Part shown: positions 18,020 through 26,219 of the stretch, piece by piece
Position numbering within the stretch: the stretch's first letter is position 1
Layout of the letters: each line of letters begins with the position of its first letter
Translations under genes and position numbers: made by a program
Assembly (NCBI GenBank): GCA_964494395.1
Contig: CAZBTI010000002.1
Location: forward strand, 1 to 64,000
Origin: SHLQ01 sp964494395
Lineage (GTDB): Bacteria > Actinomycetota > Acidimicrobiia > Acidimicrobiales > SHLQ01
Direction: 5' to 3'
DNA: 64,000 nucleotides
Notes under the pieces: model-generated
What the model was told of the DNA's origin: nothing
Seen by the model: only the letters and a program-made list of their open reading frames with translations
Databases searched by the model: none

Positions 18020-18622
18020 ATGGCCATCGAACTTCCAGGCACCTCGTACGCAGCCTCGCTGACCGAAGACGTGTCCCGCATGGACATCTACAACCGACTG
18101 CTCAAGGACCGAATCGTCTTCCTTGGTACCGACGTCAACGATGAGATCGCGAACTTCATCACGGCGCAGATGCTTCACCTCGAGAGCCAAGATCCCGAGC
18201 GCGACATCTGGTTGTACATCAACTCGCCCGGTGGTTCGGTAACCGCTGGCATGGCGATCTACGACACCATGCAGTTCGTAAGCCCCGATGTCGGCACCAT
18301 CTGCATGGGCCTCGGCGCATCGATGGGACAGTTCCTCCTCGGAGCAGGCGCAAAGGGCAAGCGCTACGCCCTTCCGCACGCACGCATCATGATGCACCAG
18401 CCTCTCGGCGGCGTTCAGGGCCAAGCGTCCGACATCAAGATCCAGGCCGAGCAAATGGCAGCCACCAAGAAGTTGCTCCAAGCCCTCATCGCCGAACACA
18501 CCGGGCAAACCTTCGAACAGATCGAAACCGATTCCGACCGCGACCGCTGGTTCACCGCAGCCGAAGCAAAGGACTACGGAATCATCGACGAAGTGATCAC
18601 TTCGCGGGGCGACATCTCGTAG
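18020..18622 (+). CDS. clpP: ATP-dependent Clp protease proteolytic subunit
   Basis: ClpP is the serine peptidase chamber that works with ClpX or ClpC. The 200-residue protein has RIVFLGTDVNDEIAN, YINSPGGSVTAGMAIYDTM, the nucleophile in MGLGASMGQFLL, the catalytic His in MMHQPLGG, and the Asp in TDSDRDRWFTAAEA. All three triad residues are present. An AGGAG Shine-Dalgarno site lies just upstream (AACTCAGGAGAAAAATG). It is a single-gene unit here, convergent with rpe. No clpX or second clpP is adjacent. Confidence 0.97.
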   Translation: MAIELPGTSYAASLTEDVSRMDIYNRLLKDRIVFLGTDVNDEIANFITAQMLHLESQDPERDIWLYINSPGGSVTAGMAIYDTMQFVSPDVGTICMGLGASMGQFLLGAGAKGKRYALPHARIMMHQPLGGVQGQASDIKIQAEQMAATKKLLQALIAEHTGQTFEQIETDSDRDRWFTAAEAKDYGIIDEVITSRGDIS

Positions 18623-18645
18623 GTCTCTCGGGGGCGCGCTGACAC

Positions 18646-19317
18646 CTACTGCGCTGCTTCGGCTCTTGAGCGGAGGTCGGCTACGCCTTCTGCTAGGGAG
18701 TCGTAGCGGAACAGTGCGCTGCCGCTTATTAGGACGTTTGCTCCGGCTGCTACTACTCCGGCGATTGTGTCGGCGCTTATGCCGCCGTCTACTTCGATGT
18801 CGACGTCGTGGCCGCTGGCGTCGAGCATTGCTCGACAGGCAGTGATCTTTGGCTCCATTGTTTGGATGTACTTCTGGCCGCCGAAGCCGGGGTTGACCGT
18901 CATGATGAGCACCATTTCGACGAGGTCGAGAACGTGTTCGATCTCGGTGATCGGCGTCGATGGGTTGAGGGCGACGGCTGCGTTTCCGCCGAGGTCCGAG
19001 ACATTGGCCAGTGTGCGGTGAAGGTGCTGTGTGGTCTCGGCGTGGACGATGAGGAGGTCGCAGCCGGCGTCGATGTACTGCTTTGCCATGAGATCGGGGT
19101 TCGAAACCATCAAGTGTGCTTCGAAGCGAACGTCGGTGTGGGGCCGACAGGCCGCAATGACGTCGGGACCAAAGGTGAGGTTCGGGACGAAGTTGCCGTC
19201 CATGACATCCCACTGGATGCGGTCGACGCCTGCATCACCGAGGCGTTTGCATTCTTCGCCGAGGTTGGCGAAGTTAGCGGGGAGAACGGAGGGGACAATT
19301 TCAATCCGACGAGTCAT
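18646..19317 (-). CDS. rpe: Ribulose-phosphate 3-epimerase
   Basis: Interconverts ribulose 5-phosphate and xylulose 5-phosphate. The start at 19317 gives 223 residues beginning MTRRIEIVPSVLPANF, the family's usual opening; a longer reading to 19353 adds an atypical leader. Visible motifs are DVMDGNFVPNLTFGPDV, FEAHLMVSNPD, MTVNPGFGGQKYI and IEVDGGISADTIAGVVAAGANVLISGSALF, covering the metal and phosphate sites. It converges on clpP with 23 bases between stops and is divergent from the RNA methyltransferase gene (51 bases between starts). Confidence 0.96.
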   Translation of the reverse strand: MTRRIEIVPSVLPANFANLGEECKRLGDAGVDRIQWDVMDGNFVPNLTFGPDVIAACRPHTDVRFEAHLMVSNPDLMAKQYIDAGCDLLIVHAETTQHLHRTLANVSDLGGNAAVALNPSTPITEIEHVLDLVEMVLIMTVNPGFGGQKYIQTMEPKITACRAMLDASGHDVDIEVDGGISADTIAGVVAAGANVLISGSALFRYDSLAEGVADLRSRAEAAQ

Positions 19318-19368
19318 AGATCGCACCCTAGAGGGGAGTAGTCGGGTGACCACGTATCCTGCTCATCG

Positions 19369-20619
19369 GTGATGACTTCTTCTTCGGCCGACGGCGCGCT
19401 AACCGAAATCGAAGTGCGGGTGCTTCGCCCGGCGAATAGCGGTGCTGGCGTTGGTACCGATGCCGATGGTCGTACGACATTTTGCGACGGAGCGTTGCCC
19501 GGTGAATTGGTTCGGGTTGCGCTGACCCAGGAGAAGAAGCGCTTTGCCAGGGGCGTGGTGACCGAGGTGCTCGAAGCCGCGCCCGAGCGAATGGTTGCGA
19601 ACTGTCCTACGCACCATGCTGGCTGCGGCGGCTGCGATATGGCGCACGCGCAGGTGGACGCACAGCGCGACATCAAAGCGCACGTCGTGCGTGATGCCCT
19701 CACGCGTATCGGCAGGTTTGGTGAGGAAGAAGTCGGAGCTACCTGGCTCGGTTTCGCCGAATCGCAGCGATCGGGCTGGTATCGCACGACCGCTCGCCTC
19801 GCTATTCACCAGGACCGATTGGGATACCGCTTATCGGGCAGTCATTCGATTGTGCTTCCAACGGCGTGTGGGGTTGTTCATCCGCTCATCGAAGAGGTGA
19901 TCCTCGAAGGCCACTTCCCGAAGTCGGTCGGACCGGAGGTCGTGGTGCGGGTGAGCCACGCAACGGGCGAACGTTTGGTCATCGTCGACGGAAGCACGGC
20001 GGGGGTGAAGGTACCCGCTGATGTCATGTTGGTGAGTCAGAACCAGTTGGACGCCGGCGCCGAGGTGTCGTTCGTCGAAGATGCTGGCGGTCGGTCATGG
20101 GTGGTTTCGGCGAACTCGTTCTTCCAGGCCGGGCCAAGGGTCGCAACAGACCTCGTCGCTGCGGTGCGAGAAGCGACCGGTGACCTCTCGGGACGCTCGC
20201 TCGTCGATGCCTACTGCGGTGTGGGCTTGTTCGCCGGAACGATCGGCGCCAACGCTGACTCCGTGACCGCGATCGAACTATCAGCGAGCTCGGTTCGAGA
20301 CGCCCGCCGGAACCTCGACGATCAACGTTCCTCGGGCCAGTCTGTCGAGATCGTCGAGTCCGCGGTCGAAGAGTGGGAGGCCTCGCCGGCCGACGTGGTC
20401 ATTGCCGACCCTGCCCGCGCTGGTCTTGGTGTCGGCGGTGTGGACGCTCTCGTCGCGAGCGGCGCCACGACCTTTGTGCTGGTCTCGTGCGATACGGGCT
20501 CGTTCGGACGTGACGCCGGGTTGCTGGCCCACGCTGGCTACACACTCAAATCGGTGCGACTGGTCGATGCGTTTCGAGACACGAGCCACGTCGAAACCGT
20601 GGCGAGTTTTGTGCGCTAG
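19369..20619 (+). CDS. TrmA/RumA-type class I RNA (uracil-5) methyltransferase
   Basis: A 416-residue protein. Residues about 10-70 are a TRAM-like RNA-binding domain (GVGTDADGRTTFCDGALPGE). Cysteines in CPTHHAGCGGCDMAHA, with a later Cys, fit the [4Fe-4S] site of RumA-type enzymes. The methyltransferase part has SFFQAGPRVATDLV (Q-x-N-P replaced by Q-A-G-P), DAYCGVGLFAGTI (SAM motif I), ADPARAGLG and the catalytic cysteine in VLVSCDTGSFGRD. The expected reaction is m5U formation in tRNA or rRNA. Whether tRNA U54 or 23S rRNA is the target cannot be decided from sequence alone. MTSS two codons in may be the true start. Confidence 0.88.
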   Translation: MMTSSSADGALTEIEVRVLRPANSGAGVGTDADGRTTFCDGALPGELVRVALTQEKKRFARGVVTEVLEAAPERMVANCPTHHAGCGGCDMAHAQVDAQRDIKAHVVRDALTRIGRFGEEEVGATWLGFAESQRSGWYRTTARLAIHQDRLGYRLSGSHSIVLPTACGVVHPLIEEVILEGHFPKSVGPEVVVRVSHATGERLVIVDGSTAGVKVPADVMLVSQNQLDAGAEVSFVEDAGGRSWVVSANSFFQAGPRVATDLVAAVREATGDLSGRSLVDAYCGVGLFAGTIGANADSVTAIELSASSVRDARRNLDDQRSSGQSVEIVESAVEEWEASPADVVIADPARAGLGVGGVDALVASGATTFVLVSCDTGSFGRDAGLLAHAGYTLKSVRLVDAFRDTSHVETVASFVR

Positions 20620-20739
20620 CGCGTTGAACACCGTCGCTTTGGTTAGGTCGTATTGCCCTTCAAGCGTCTAGCTCTCGGGACTTACTCTCGTACACAGGTG
20701 CAATTCGGCGCCTACTAGGCGACCTCAGGAGTTCTTGGT

Positions 20740-23700
20740 TTGCGCATCCTTGTCGACGCGAACTCTACAAAGTCGGGAAGCGACGAGGCTGTCGCGCTCG
20801 TCGTCGAGCGCGACGACGCAACCGTTGGAAATCTCGCTCGCGCGCTTGCCATACCAGGCGAAACGCTTGAGATCGGCGGAGTTCTCCATCGCAATGATGT
20901 TCTTCTCAGCTCTGTCGAACTCGTCGAAGGAATTCGGGTCGGGAGCGCTGCCTCGGAGTCGGAGTTAGCAACGGGCATTGGTAATGCATGGGTTGGCGTG
21001 AGTGGAGGACCTTCAACGGGGGCTATCCGACGCCTCGATGCCGATGGGCCGTCGACGGTCACGATTGGACGGAGCGCAGACAACGACCTCGATATCGAGA
21101 ACTCCAGCGTCTCGACGCAACATGCGTTGGTCGAACGGACTGCCGAGACCGTAACGATTAGGGATCTCGGTTCGACGAACGGAACATGGATTGACGGCAA
21201 GTCGGTCTCCAAGGTTTCGAAGCTCCGGACAGGTACGGACACACGGACGGTCGCTCGAATTGGTTCGTCGAGCATCGAGTACCTCGAGATCGATTCAACG
21301 GATCGGCCGTTGGGAACCTCTCCGAGTCACGCCGATGAGAGCGGACGAGTGCTCTTTAACCGGTCCCCGCGTGGCCCGGTCGCTCCTTCTCCTGAACCAG
21401 TCGCTGTCCCCGAAGCCCTCCCGGACAGAAAGAAGCCGACGCTGCGGATGGCGTCGCTCATCGTCCCGGTCATCTTTGCGGTCGTGATGGTCCAAGTGAC
21501 TGGGCGATGGACATTTGCCCTCTTCGCTTTGCTCTCGCCGGTCATGGCCTTGGGAACGTGGATCAGTGATCGTCGGACCGCAAAGAAAGAACGTTCAGGC
21601 GACATAGTGAACCGGCGCAACGCCATGGAGACGCTCAACGCCGACCTCGATGCCGCAGAGCACGCCGAGCGTGTTCGGCGTTCCGAGTTCGCACCAAATC
21701 TGCTCGAAGTTCGTCGCCGGGTAGAACTCCCCTCGAAGCGCCTGTGGGAACGTCGGCTCGATTCGGCCGATGCGCTCACGGTCGGTCTAGGTGTCGGCGC
21801 CATTCCTTGGGATCCAACCGCGCGTGGGGACGATAAGACGGTCGAATTCGACGAAGATGTCCAGGTTGCTCTCGATCAGCACGTCACCCTCGAAGAGATC
21901 GAGATTCTGGCCGACCTTCGCGAAGGGCCACTCGGCGTTGTTGGTGACGAGTCCAGGGCAAAGCAGGTAACCCGTTCGGCGCTCCTTCAACTCGCAACTC
22001 ACCACGGCCCGGCAGACATCATGGTCGTGATCTTCACCACCGACGACCACGTCGACGATTGGCGTTGGGCGCAATGGCTGCCACATCTGACCACGGCGGC
22101 TGGGGGAGTGCGGATCTTCACCGGAAAACAATCGACCGAGTTCGCGTCTTCGCTGGTCGACGAGATTTCTGACGGTTCGCTCCACAGCTCTGCTGTGGTC
22201 CTGCGGCCCGCCGTGCTGATGGTCGTCGACGACCTCGATGCGCTGCATCGCAAGTCGAGCCCTGTCCGTCATCTTCTCGGGCAGACGAGTCAAAACATTT
22301 TCGGGATGGTGATCGCTCCGGTTGAGGATCGACTTCCCGCAACGGTTGCAACCGTTGTCGAGGTCGACGGGCAAGACGGCGAGTTTGAGCGTCGACAGCC
22401 GGCCCATCCCGGCAACGTAGAGTCCGGAATCATCGGAGGAGTTCCGGTCGAGGTTGCCGAGAACATTGCTCGGTCGCTCGCTCGGTTCGACGACCCCGAG
22501 AGCGACACGGTCGGCGCAACGGTGCCTACCCGTGTCCTTCCGCAGGACATTTTTCCGAAAGCTCTTTTTGCCGGTGATGAGGCGCAGTTGGATGCGGTCG
22601 AGGTGATTCGCGAACGTTGGAACAAGAGCAAGGTGCGCGACGCTCTCACCTCGACGATCGGATTATCAGAGGCGGGCCCTTTTGAATTAGACCTCGTTGG
22701 TGATGGGCCTCACGGGCTCGTTGCAGGAACGACCGGCGCTGGCAAGTCAGAGTTCCTTCGCACCATGGTCTTAGGCCTTGCAGCGAACCATGATCCCGAC
22801 GACCTCGTGTTTGTTCTCATCGACTACAAGGGCGGATCAGCGTTCGACCGTTGTGCAGCCCTCCCTCATGTGGTGGGCCTTGTCACGGACCTTGATGAGC
22901 ACCTCGCCGAGAGGGCCTTGCAGTCTCTCGAAGCCGAACTCCACCATCGAGAGTTCGTCCTTCGGCGCAGCGGATACAGCGACATTCTTGAATACCGAGG
23001 CGCAGGATCGCCTGAAGGGTCACTCCCGCGACTCGTGGTCGTCATCGATGAGTTCGCAACGATGCGGGCCGACCTCCCCGACTTCATCAAGTCGCTCGTC
23101 GGAATTGCGCAGCGAGGCCGAAGCCTTGGTGTGCATCTCATCTTGGCCACGCAACGTCCATCGGGTGCGGTCGACGCGAACATTCGAGCGAATACCAATC
23201 TCCGAGTAGCACTCCGGGTGCAAGACACCGCCGACTCGACCGACGTGATCGACGACCCAGGTGCCGCTCGACTCGATCGGGCTCATCCCGGTCGAGCATT
23301 GGTGCGTCGCGGCGAGGGCGATCTCGTGCTCGTGCAATCCGCGTACGTCTCCGATGCGAGCGGACGGGGAGCGACTCCGCTCCGCGTCGGCGAGGTGCAG
23401 TTCGCCGGTGTTCCGCCGGTGTTCGCGAGCAGCGATGTCGATGGAGAGGTCACCAACCTCGACCTCCTCGTCTCGTCCATCACCGAAGCAGCCGCCAGCT
23501 ATCAGCCCGCTCGGCGGCCGTGGCTCGAAGAGTTGCCCACACACATTGCCGACACCGATCAACTCAGTGCGCTTGCGCAGGGAGACGATGCTCACGTCGT
23601 CATCGCCGTCGGCGATGACCCGAAGCGTCAGCGCCGCGTGACTCGGGGTTGGAACCTCGAAGACGGACACCTATCGATCATCGGCGGCCCTGGCACGGGT

Positions 23701-24978
23701 GTAACGACGACGTTGCGCAGTGCAATCACCGCTCTTGGTGCCGCACAAAACGATCGCCCGATGTGGGTGTTCCCGGTCGATCACGGCGCAGGTGGTTTGA
23801 CCGGTATCGACGAGTTCGGACATGTCGCATCGGTAATCAATAGCACCGATCAACCTCGTCAGGATCGCCTCCTCCAGTTCCTTTCGTCCACCCTTGACGA
23901 ACGTCGAGCGAAATCCTCGACCACTGGTGACGAGCCGCTCATCGTCCTTGCGATCGATGGCCTTGGCTCTTTTGTTGAGACGAACGACGTCGACTCAGGA
24001 ACCCCGAACGGTGAGCTCTTTGGACGAATTGGTCGAGACGGTCCAGCTGTTGGGATCTACCTACTCACCGGCTTCCAAGCACAAAACGAGATCCCTCGTA
24101 TGCTGCGGACGTTCTTCAACCAGACGATTGTTCTGGAACAAGCTGATGAGCGTGCCTATGGCGACTTCGGCATACGCAACCGCAACCTGCCAGCGTTCGT
24201 CCCCGGCCGTGCGCTCTTTGGTACCGAACCAATGGTTGCCCAGGTCATCGATTGGGAAGCAGTCGCCCACAGGGGCCAAGTCGAGATAGCCGCTCTCGTC
24301 GAACCGCCATCGATGGAAGGGCTCTCGAGCAATGTTTCACAATCCGAACTCCCAGCAGCGAAGGTCGAACCCGATCTCAGCATCCCCTTCGCTCTTTTAG
24401 ATCGGACCCGCGAATCGGCATCGCTTGAACTTCGCGTTGGCGAGCATGGACTGGTCGCTGGTCCGAGTCGCAGCGGACGCACCAACACACTGCGCGTGCT
24501 CGCATCGCAACTTCGAAGCGCAGACCCCGCGCTCATCTTGATCGGTGTGACGACCACGCCGGAGTCCACCCTCTTCGATGACGGGGTGTTCGATGCCGGA
24601 GGTCCGCTCGAAGACCTCACCGATGTGCTCGCCTCTTGTCTTGAGGCGGAGAGGCGAATGGTCGTGTTCGTCGACGACGCCGAACGAATCGATATCGACA
24701 AGGGCCCGCTCTACGACATTGCCCGGACGAGCCCGACCCACGCGACGATCATCGCCGCAGTGCGTTCTTCGACCGCCCGCCAGGGCTATTCCCACTGGAC
24801 CCGCTTCGTGCGTGCGTCGGGTACGGGAGTACTGCTCGAACCCGACCAGACATTGGACGGCGAACTCCTCGGTGTCCGCCTCCCACGCGGACAGCGCCTC
24901 GACAAGGTCACCGGCCGCGGCTACTTGGTAGACAGCGGAGTGTCTGAAGTCGTTCAAGTAGCGGTAGCTGCTCAATAG
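20740..24978 (+). CDS. FHA-containing FtsK/SpoIIIE ATPase, EssC/EccC-like (type VII secretion)
   Basis: A 1412-residue protein with a TTG start 8 bases after CAGGAG. Residues 1-90 are a ubiquitin-like or FHA-like lead. A clear FHA domain covers about 105-165 (TIGRSADNDLDIENSSVSTQ, LGSTNGTWIDGK). Two hydrophobic segments follow at about 235-280, then three FtsK modules. Only the first has an intact P-loop (AGTTGAGKSEF, about 660) with Walker B VFVLIDYKGG and VVVIDEFATM. The second (GGPGTGVTT, about 983) and third (AGPSRSGRT, about 1240) have lost the P-loop lysine. This FHA-TM-FtsK3 layout resembles Firmicutes EssC rather than mycobacterial EccC. The next gene encodes a WxG protein, supporting type VII export. 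No EccB, EccD, EccE or mycosin gene is in the window. Confidence 0.88.
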   Translation: MRILVDANSTKSGSDEAVALVVERDDATVGNLARALAIPGETLEIGGVLHRNDVLLSSVELVEGIRVGSAASESELATGIGNAWVGVSGGPSTGAIRRLDADGPSTVTIGRSADNDLDIENSSVSTQHALVERTAETVTIRDLGSTNGTWIDGKSVSKVSKLRTGTDTRTVARIGSSSIEYLEIDSTDRPLGTSPSHADESGRVLFNRSPRGPVAPSPEPVAVPEALPDRKKPTLRMASLIVPVIFAVVMVQVTGRWTFALFALLSPVMALGTWISDRRTAKKERSGDIVNRRNAMETLNADLDAAEHAERVRRSEFAPNLLEVRRRVELPSKRLWERRLDSADALTVGLGVGAIPWDPTARGDDKTVEFDEDVQVALDQHVTLEEIEILADLREGPLGVVGDESRAKQVTRSALLQLATHHGPADIMVVIFTTDDHVDDWRWAQWLPHLTTAAGGVRIFTGKQSTEFASSLVDEISDGSLHSSAVVLRPAVLMVVDDLDALHRKSSPVRHLLGQTSQNIFGMVIAPVEDRLPATVATVVEVDGQDGEFERRQPAHPGNVESGIIGGVPVEVAENIARSLARFDDPESDTVGATVPTRVLPQDIFPKALFAGDEAQLDAVEVIRERWNKSKVRDALTSTIGLSEAGPFELDLVGDGPHGLVAGTTGAGKSEFLRTMVLGLAANHDPDDLVFVLIDYKGGSAFDRCAALPHVVGLVTDLDEHLAERALQSLEAELHHREFVLRRSGYSDILEYRGAGSPEGSLPRLVVVIDEFATMRADLPDFIKSLVGIAQRGRSLGVHLILATQRPSGAVDANIRANTNLRVALRVQDTADSTDVIDDPGAARLDRAHPGRALVRRGEGDLVLVQSAYVSDASGRGATPLRVGEVQFAGVPPVFASSDVDGEVTNLDLLVSSITEAAASYQPARRPWLEELPTHIADTDQLSALAQGDDAHVVIAVGDDPKRQRRVTRGWNLEDGHLSIIGGPGTGVTTTLRSAITALGAAQNDRPMWVFPVDHGAGGLTGIDEFGHVASVINSTDQPRQDRLLQFLSSTLDERRAKSSTTGDEPLIVLAIDGLGSFVETNDVDSGTPNGELFGRIGRDGPAVGIYLLTGFQAQNEIPRMLRTFFNQTIVLEQADERAYGDFGIRNRNLPAFVPGRALFGTEPMVAQVIDWEAVAHRGQVEIAALVEPPSMEGLSSNVSQSELPAAKVEPDLSIPFALLDRTRESASLELRVGEHGLVAGPSRSGRTNTLRVLASQLRSADPALILIGVTTTPESTLFDDGVFDAGGPLEDLTDVLASCLEAERRMVVFVDDAERIDIDKGPLYDIARTSPTHATIIAAVRSSTARQGYSHWTRFVRASGTGVLLEPDQTLDGELLGVRLPRGQRLDKVTGRGYLVDSGVSEVVQVAVAAQ

Positions 24979-25078
24979 CACGTTCTTCTCATAGCGCGCT
25001 CTGGCGTCTCTTCGTCTGAGCGTCGCGCGGAGATGCGCTCCTTCGGCGCTGGCCGAGGCTCGCAACATCGCGCCGGTG

Positions 25079-25198
25079 AACACCGCCTCGGGCGCCCAGC
25101 CTGCGTGGCGCTTGAACGTCCCCCGGAGGGGAGGAGTGCAAACACCGCCTCGGGCGCCCAGCCTCCGGGGCGCTTGAACGGCCCCCGGAGGGGACTAG
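25079..25198 (+). repeat. Two tandem 62-bp units of dispersed GC-rich hairpin repeat
   Basis: Units begin at 25079 and 25141 with AACACCGCCTCGGGCGCCCA and end in CCCCCGGAGGGG plus a few bases. In the second unit CCTCCGGGGC and GCCCCCGGAGG can pair around GCTTGAACG, giving a strong hairpin. It lies between the FtsK ATPase gene and the WxG gene, just upstream of the gap. Other copies are at 14820-14856 and, inverted, at 34166-34219. Confidence 0.88.
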
Positions 25199-25236
25199 CA
25201 AACGTTATGGATTTGTTTAATGTATATTCATGTGTC

Positions 25237-25336
25237 NNNNNNNNNNNNNNNNNNNNNNNNNNNNNNNNNNNNNNNNNNNNNNNNNNNNNNNNNNNNNNNN
25301 NNNNNNNNNNNNNNNNNNNNNNNNNNNNNNNNNNNN
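25237..25336. other. Scaffold gap (100 N) with 55-bp overlapping edges
   Basis: The 55 bases before the Ns (25182-25236) are identical to the 55 bases after (25337-25391). The contig ends therefore probably overlap, and the true sequence may contain one copy and no gap, or extra copies of the adjacent 62-bp repeat. The rest of 24979-25480 holds the repeats and an AT-rich stretch (25199-25236) that probably includes the promoter of the WxG gene. Confidence 0.9.
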
Positions 25337-25480
25337 CCCCCGGAGGGGACTAGCAAACGTTATGGATTTGTTTAATGTATATTCATGTGTCACGATAAGA
25401 ATCGAAACAACATGAAACGTCACGAAGGGTGCTCAAGGCGCTGAGGGCGGGTCATCTTCCCAAACAAGGAGTTTGTAGTT

Positions 25481-25981
25481 ATGAGTGCAGCATTTATTGG
25501 TGGAAATCTCGATGCGCTGAGCGGTGCAGCAACCCGTTTGAACGCCTCGGGCGACAAGGCCGTTGCTACGACGGCATCAACCGAGACGGCGGCGCTTGCT
25601 CTCAACGAGGCAATCGAAACCGCAATGAAGGACCTGATCAGCAAGTTCGACGGCATTGCTGAGGAGTTGCGTACCGATATCAAAGAAGCGCACACGCAGT
25701 TGAGCAACGCTGACTGGCAAGGTGCATCTCGCGAGAATGCCTTGCAGATCAAGGGTGATCTTCTCGGCCAGGTCAACACGGTTCTCGGCAACGCCACCGG
25801 AAGTCTCGAAGCAGAACAGGCGGCGTTCGTTGGTCGGGCAACCGACTTGCTTGCTCAGGTGAAGACCGAGTTCGGTGGCGTCATGACGCAGGTCCAGGGC
25901 CAGTACGCCGCCCTCGCAGATGCTTCGGAGAAGACCCGAGCAAACCTCGAAGCAGCCGACCAGACCATTCGGATGGGTTAG
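25481..25981 (+). CDS. WXG100-like protein, candidate type VII substrate
   Basis: A 166-residue, Ala/Glu-rich, all-helical protein with W79-Q-G81 (in NADWQGASREN), the WxG turn of ESAT-6/WXG100 proteins. It is longer than the usual 100 residues, with an N-terminal half before the turn of nearly 80 residues and a second helical region of similar length after it, and has no signal peptide or cysteine. An AAGGAG site lies 8 bases before the ATG. It immediately follows the EssC-like ATPase gene, which is what suggests that it is secreted by it. A structural homolog of the double-length LXG N-domains is an alternative. The function after export is unknown. Confidence 0.75.
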   Translation: MSAAFIGGNLDALSGAATRLNASGDKAVATTASTETAALALNEAIETAMKDLISKFDGIAEELRTDIKEAHTQLSNADWQGASRENALQIKGDLLGQVNTVLGNATGSLEAEQAAFVGRATDLLAQVKTEFGGVMTQVQGQYAALADASEKTRANLEAADQTIRMG

Positions 25982-26016
25982 CAATCAAGACGTTCGAGAG
26001 ACAGCGATTCGACAAA

Positions 26017-26040
26017 TGCCGAGGGCAAATGCCCTCGGCA
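26017..26040 (+). terminator. Perfect hairpin after the WxG gene
   Basis: TGCCGAGGGCA and TGCCCTCGGCA form an 11-bp perfect stem 36 bases after the WxG stop. The tail (GTTGTCGCG) is not a T-run, so it is either a weak intrinsic terminator or an mRNA-stabilising hairpin. Confidence 0.6.
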
Positions 26041-26136
26041 GTTGTCGCGTTCGGCTCGCTGGACGCTCCCGGCAATGCGTGGGGCCGAAGTGGTGCTACC
26101 CGTCGGTAAGTTTCTTCGATTTCCTTTCAGCTTCAG

Positions 26137-26154
26137 TTGTAACCAAGGTCACAA
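26137..26154. promoter_or_regulatory. Candidate operator upstream of the acyl-CoA synthetase/liv operon
   Basis: TTGTAACCAAGGTCACAA is an 18-bp palindrome with a single mismatched pair. It lies 66 bases before the GTG of the first gene in the operon, in the right place for a repressor such as a TetR-family regulator of acyl-CoA metabolism. No regulator gene is adjacent, so the protein that binds it is unknown. The rest of the space between 26041 and 26219 shows no gene. Confidence 0.4.
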
Positions 26155-26219
26155 GTCGTGTTAACTTGCCGGTAACTGGGCTGGCTGTTTGTCGCCTGAC
26201 ATAGAGGAGGGGTCCTTTC

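Noticed and set aside
25036..25353. Reading frame spanning the N gap and GC-rich repeats
   Set aside because: The coding region is made of repeats and Ns and has no motif.
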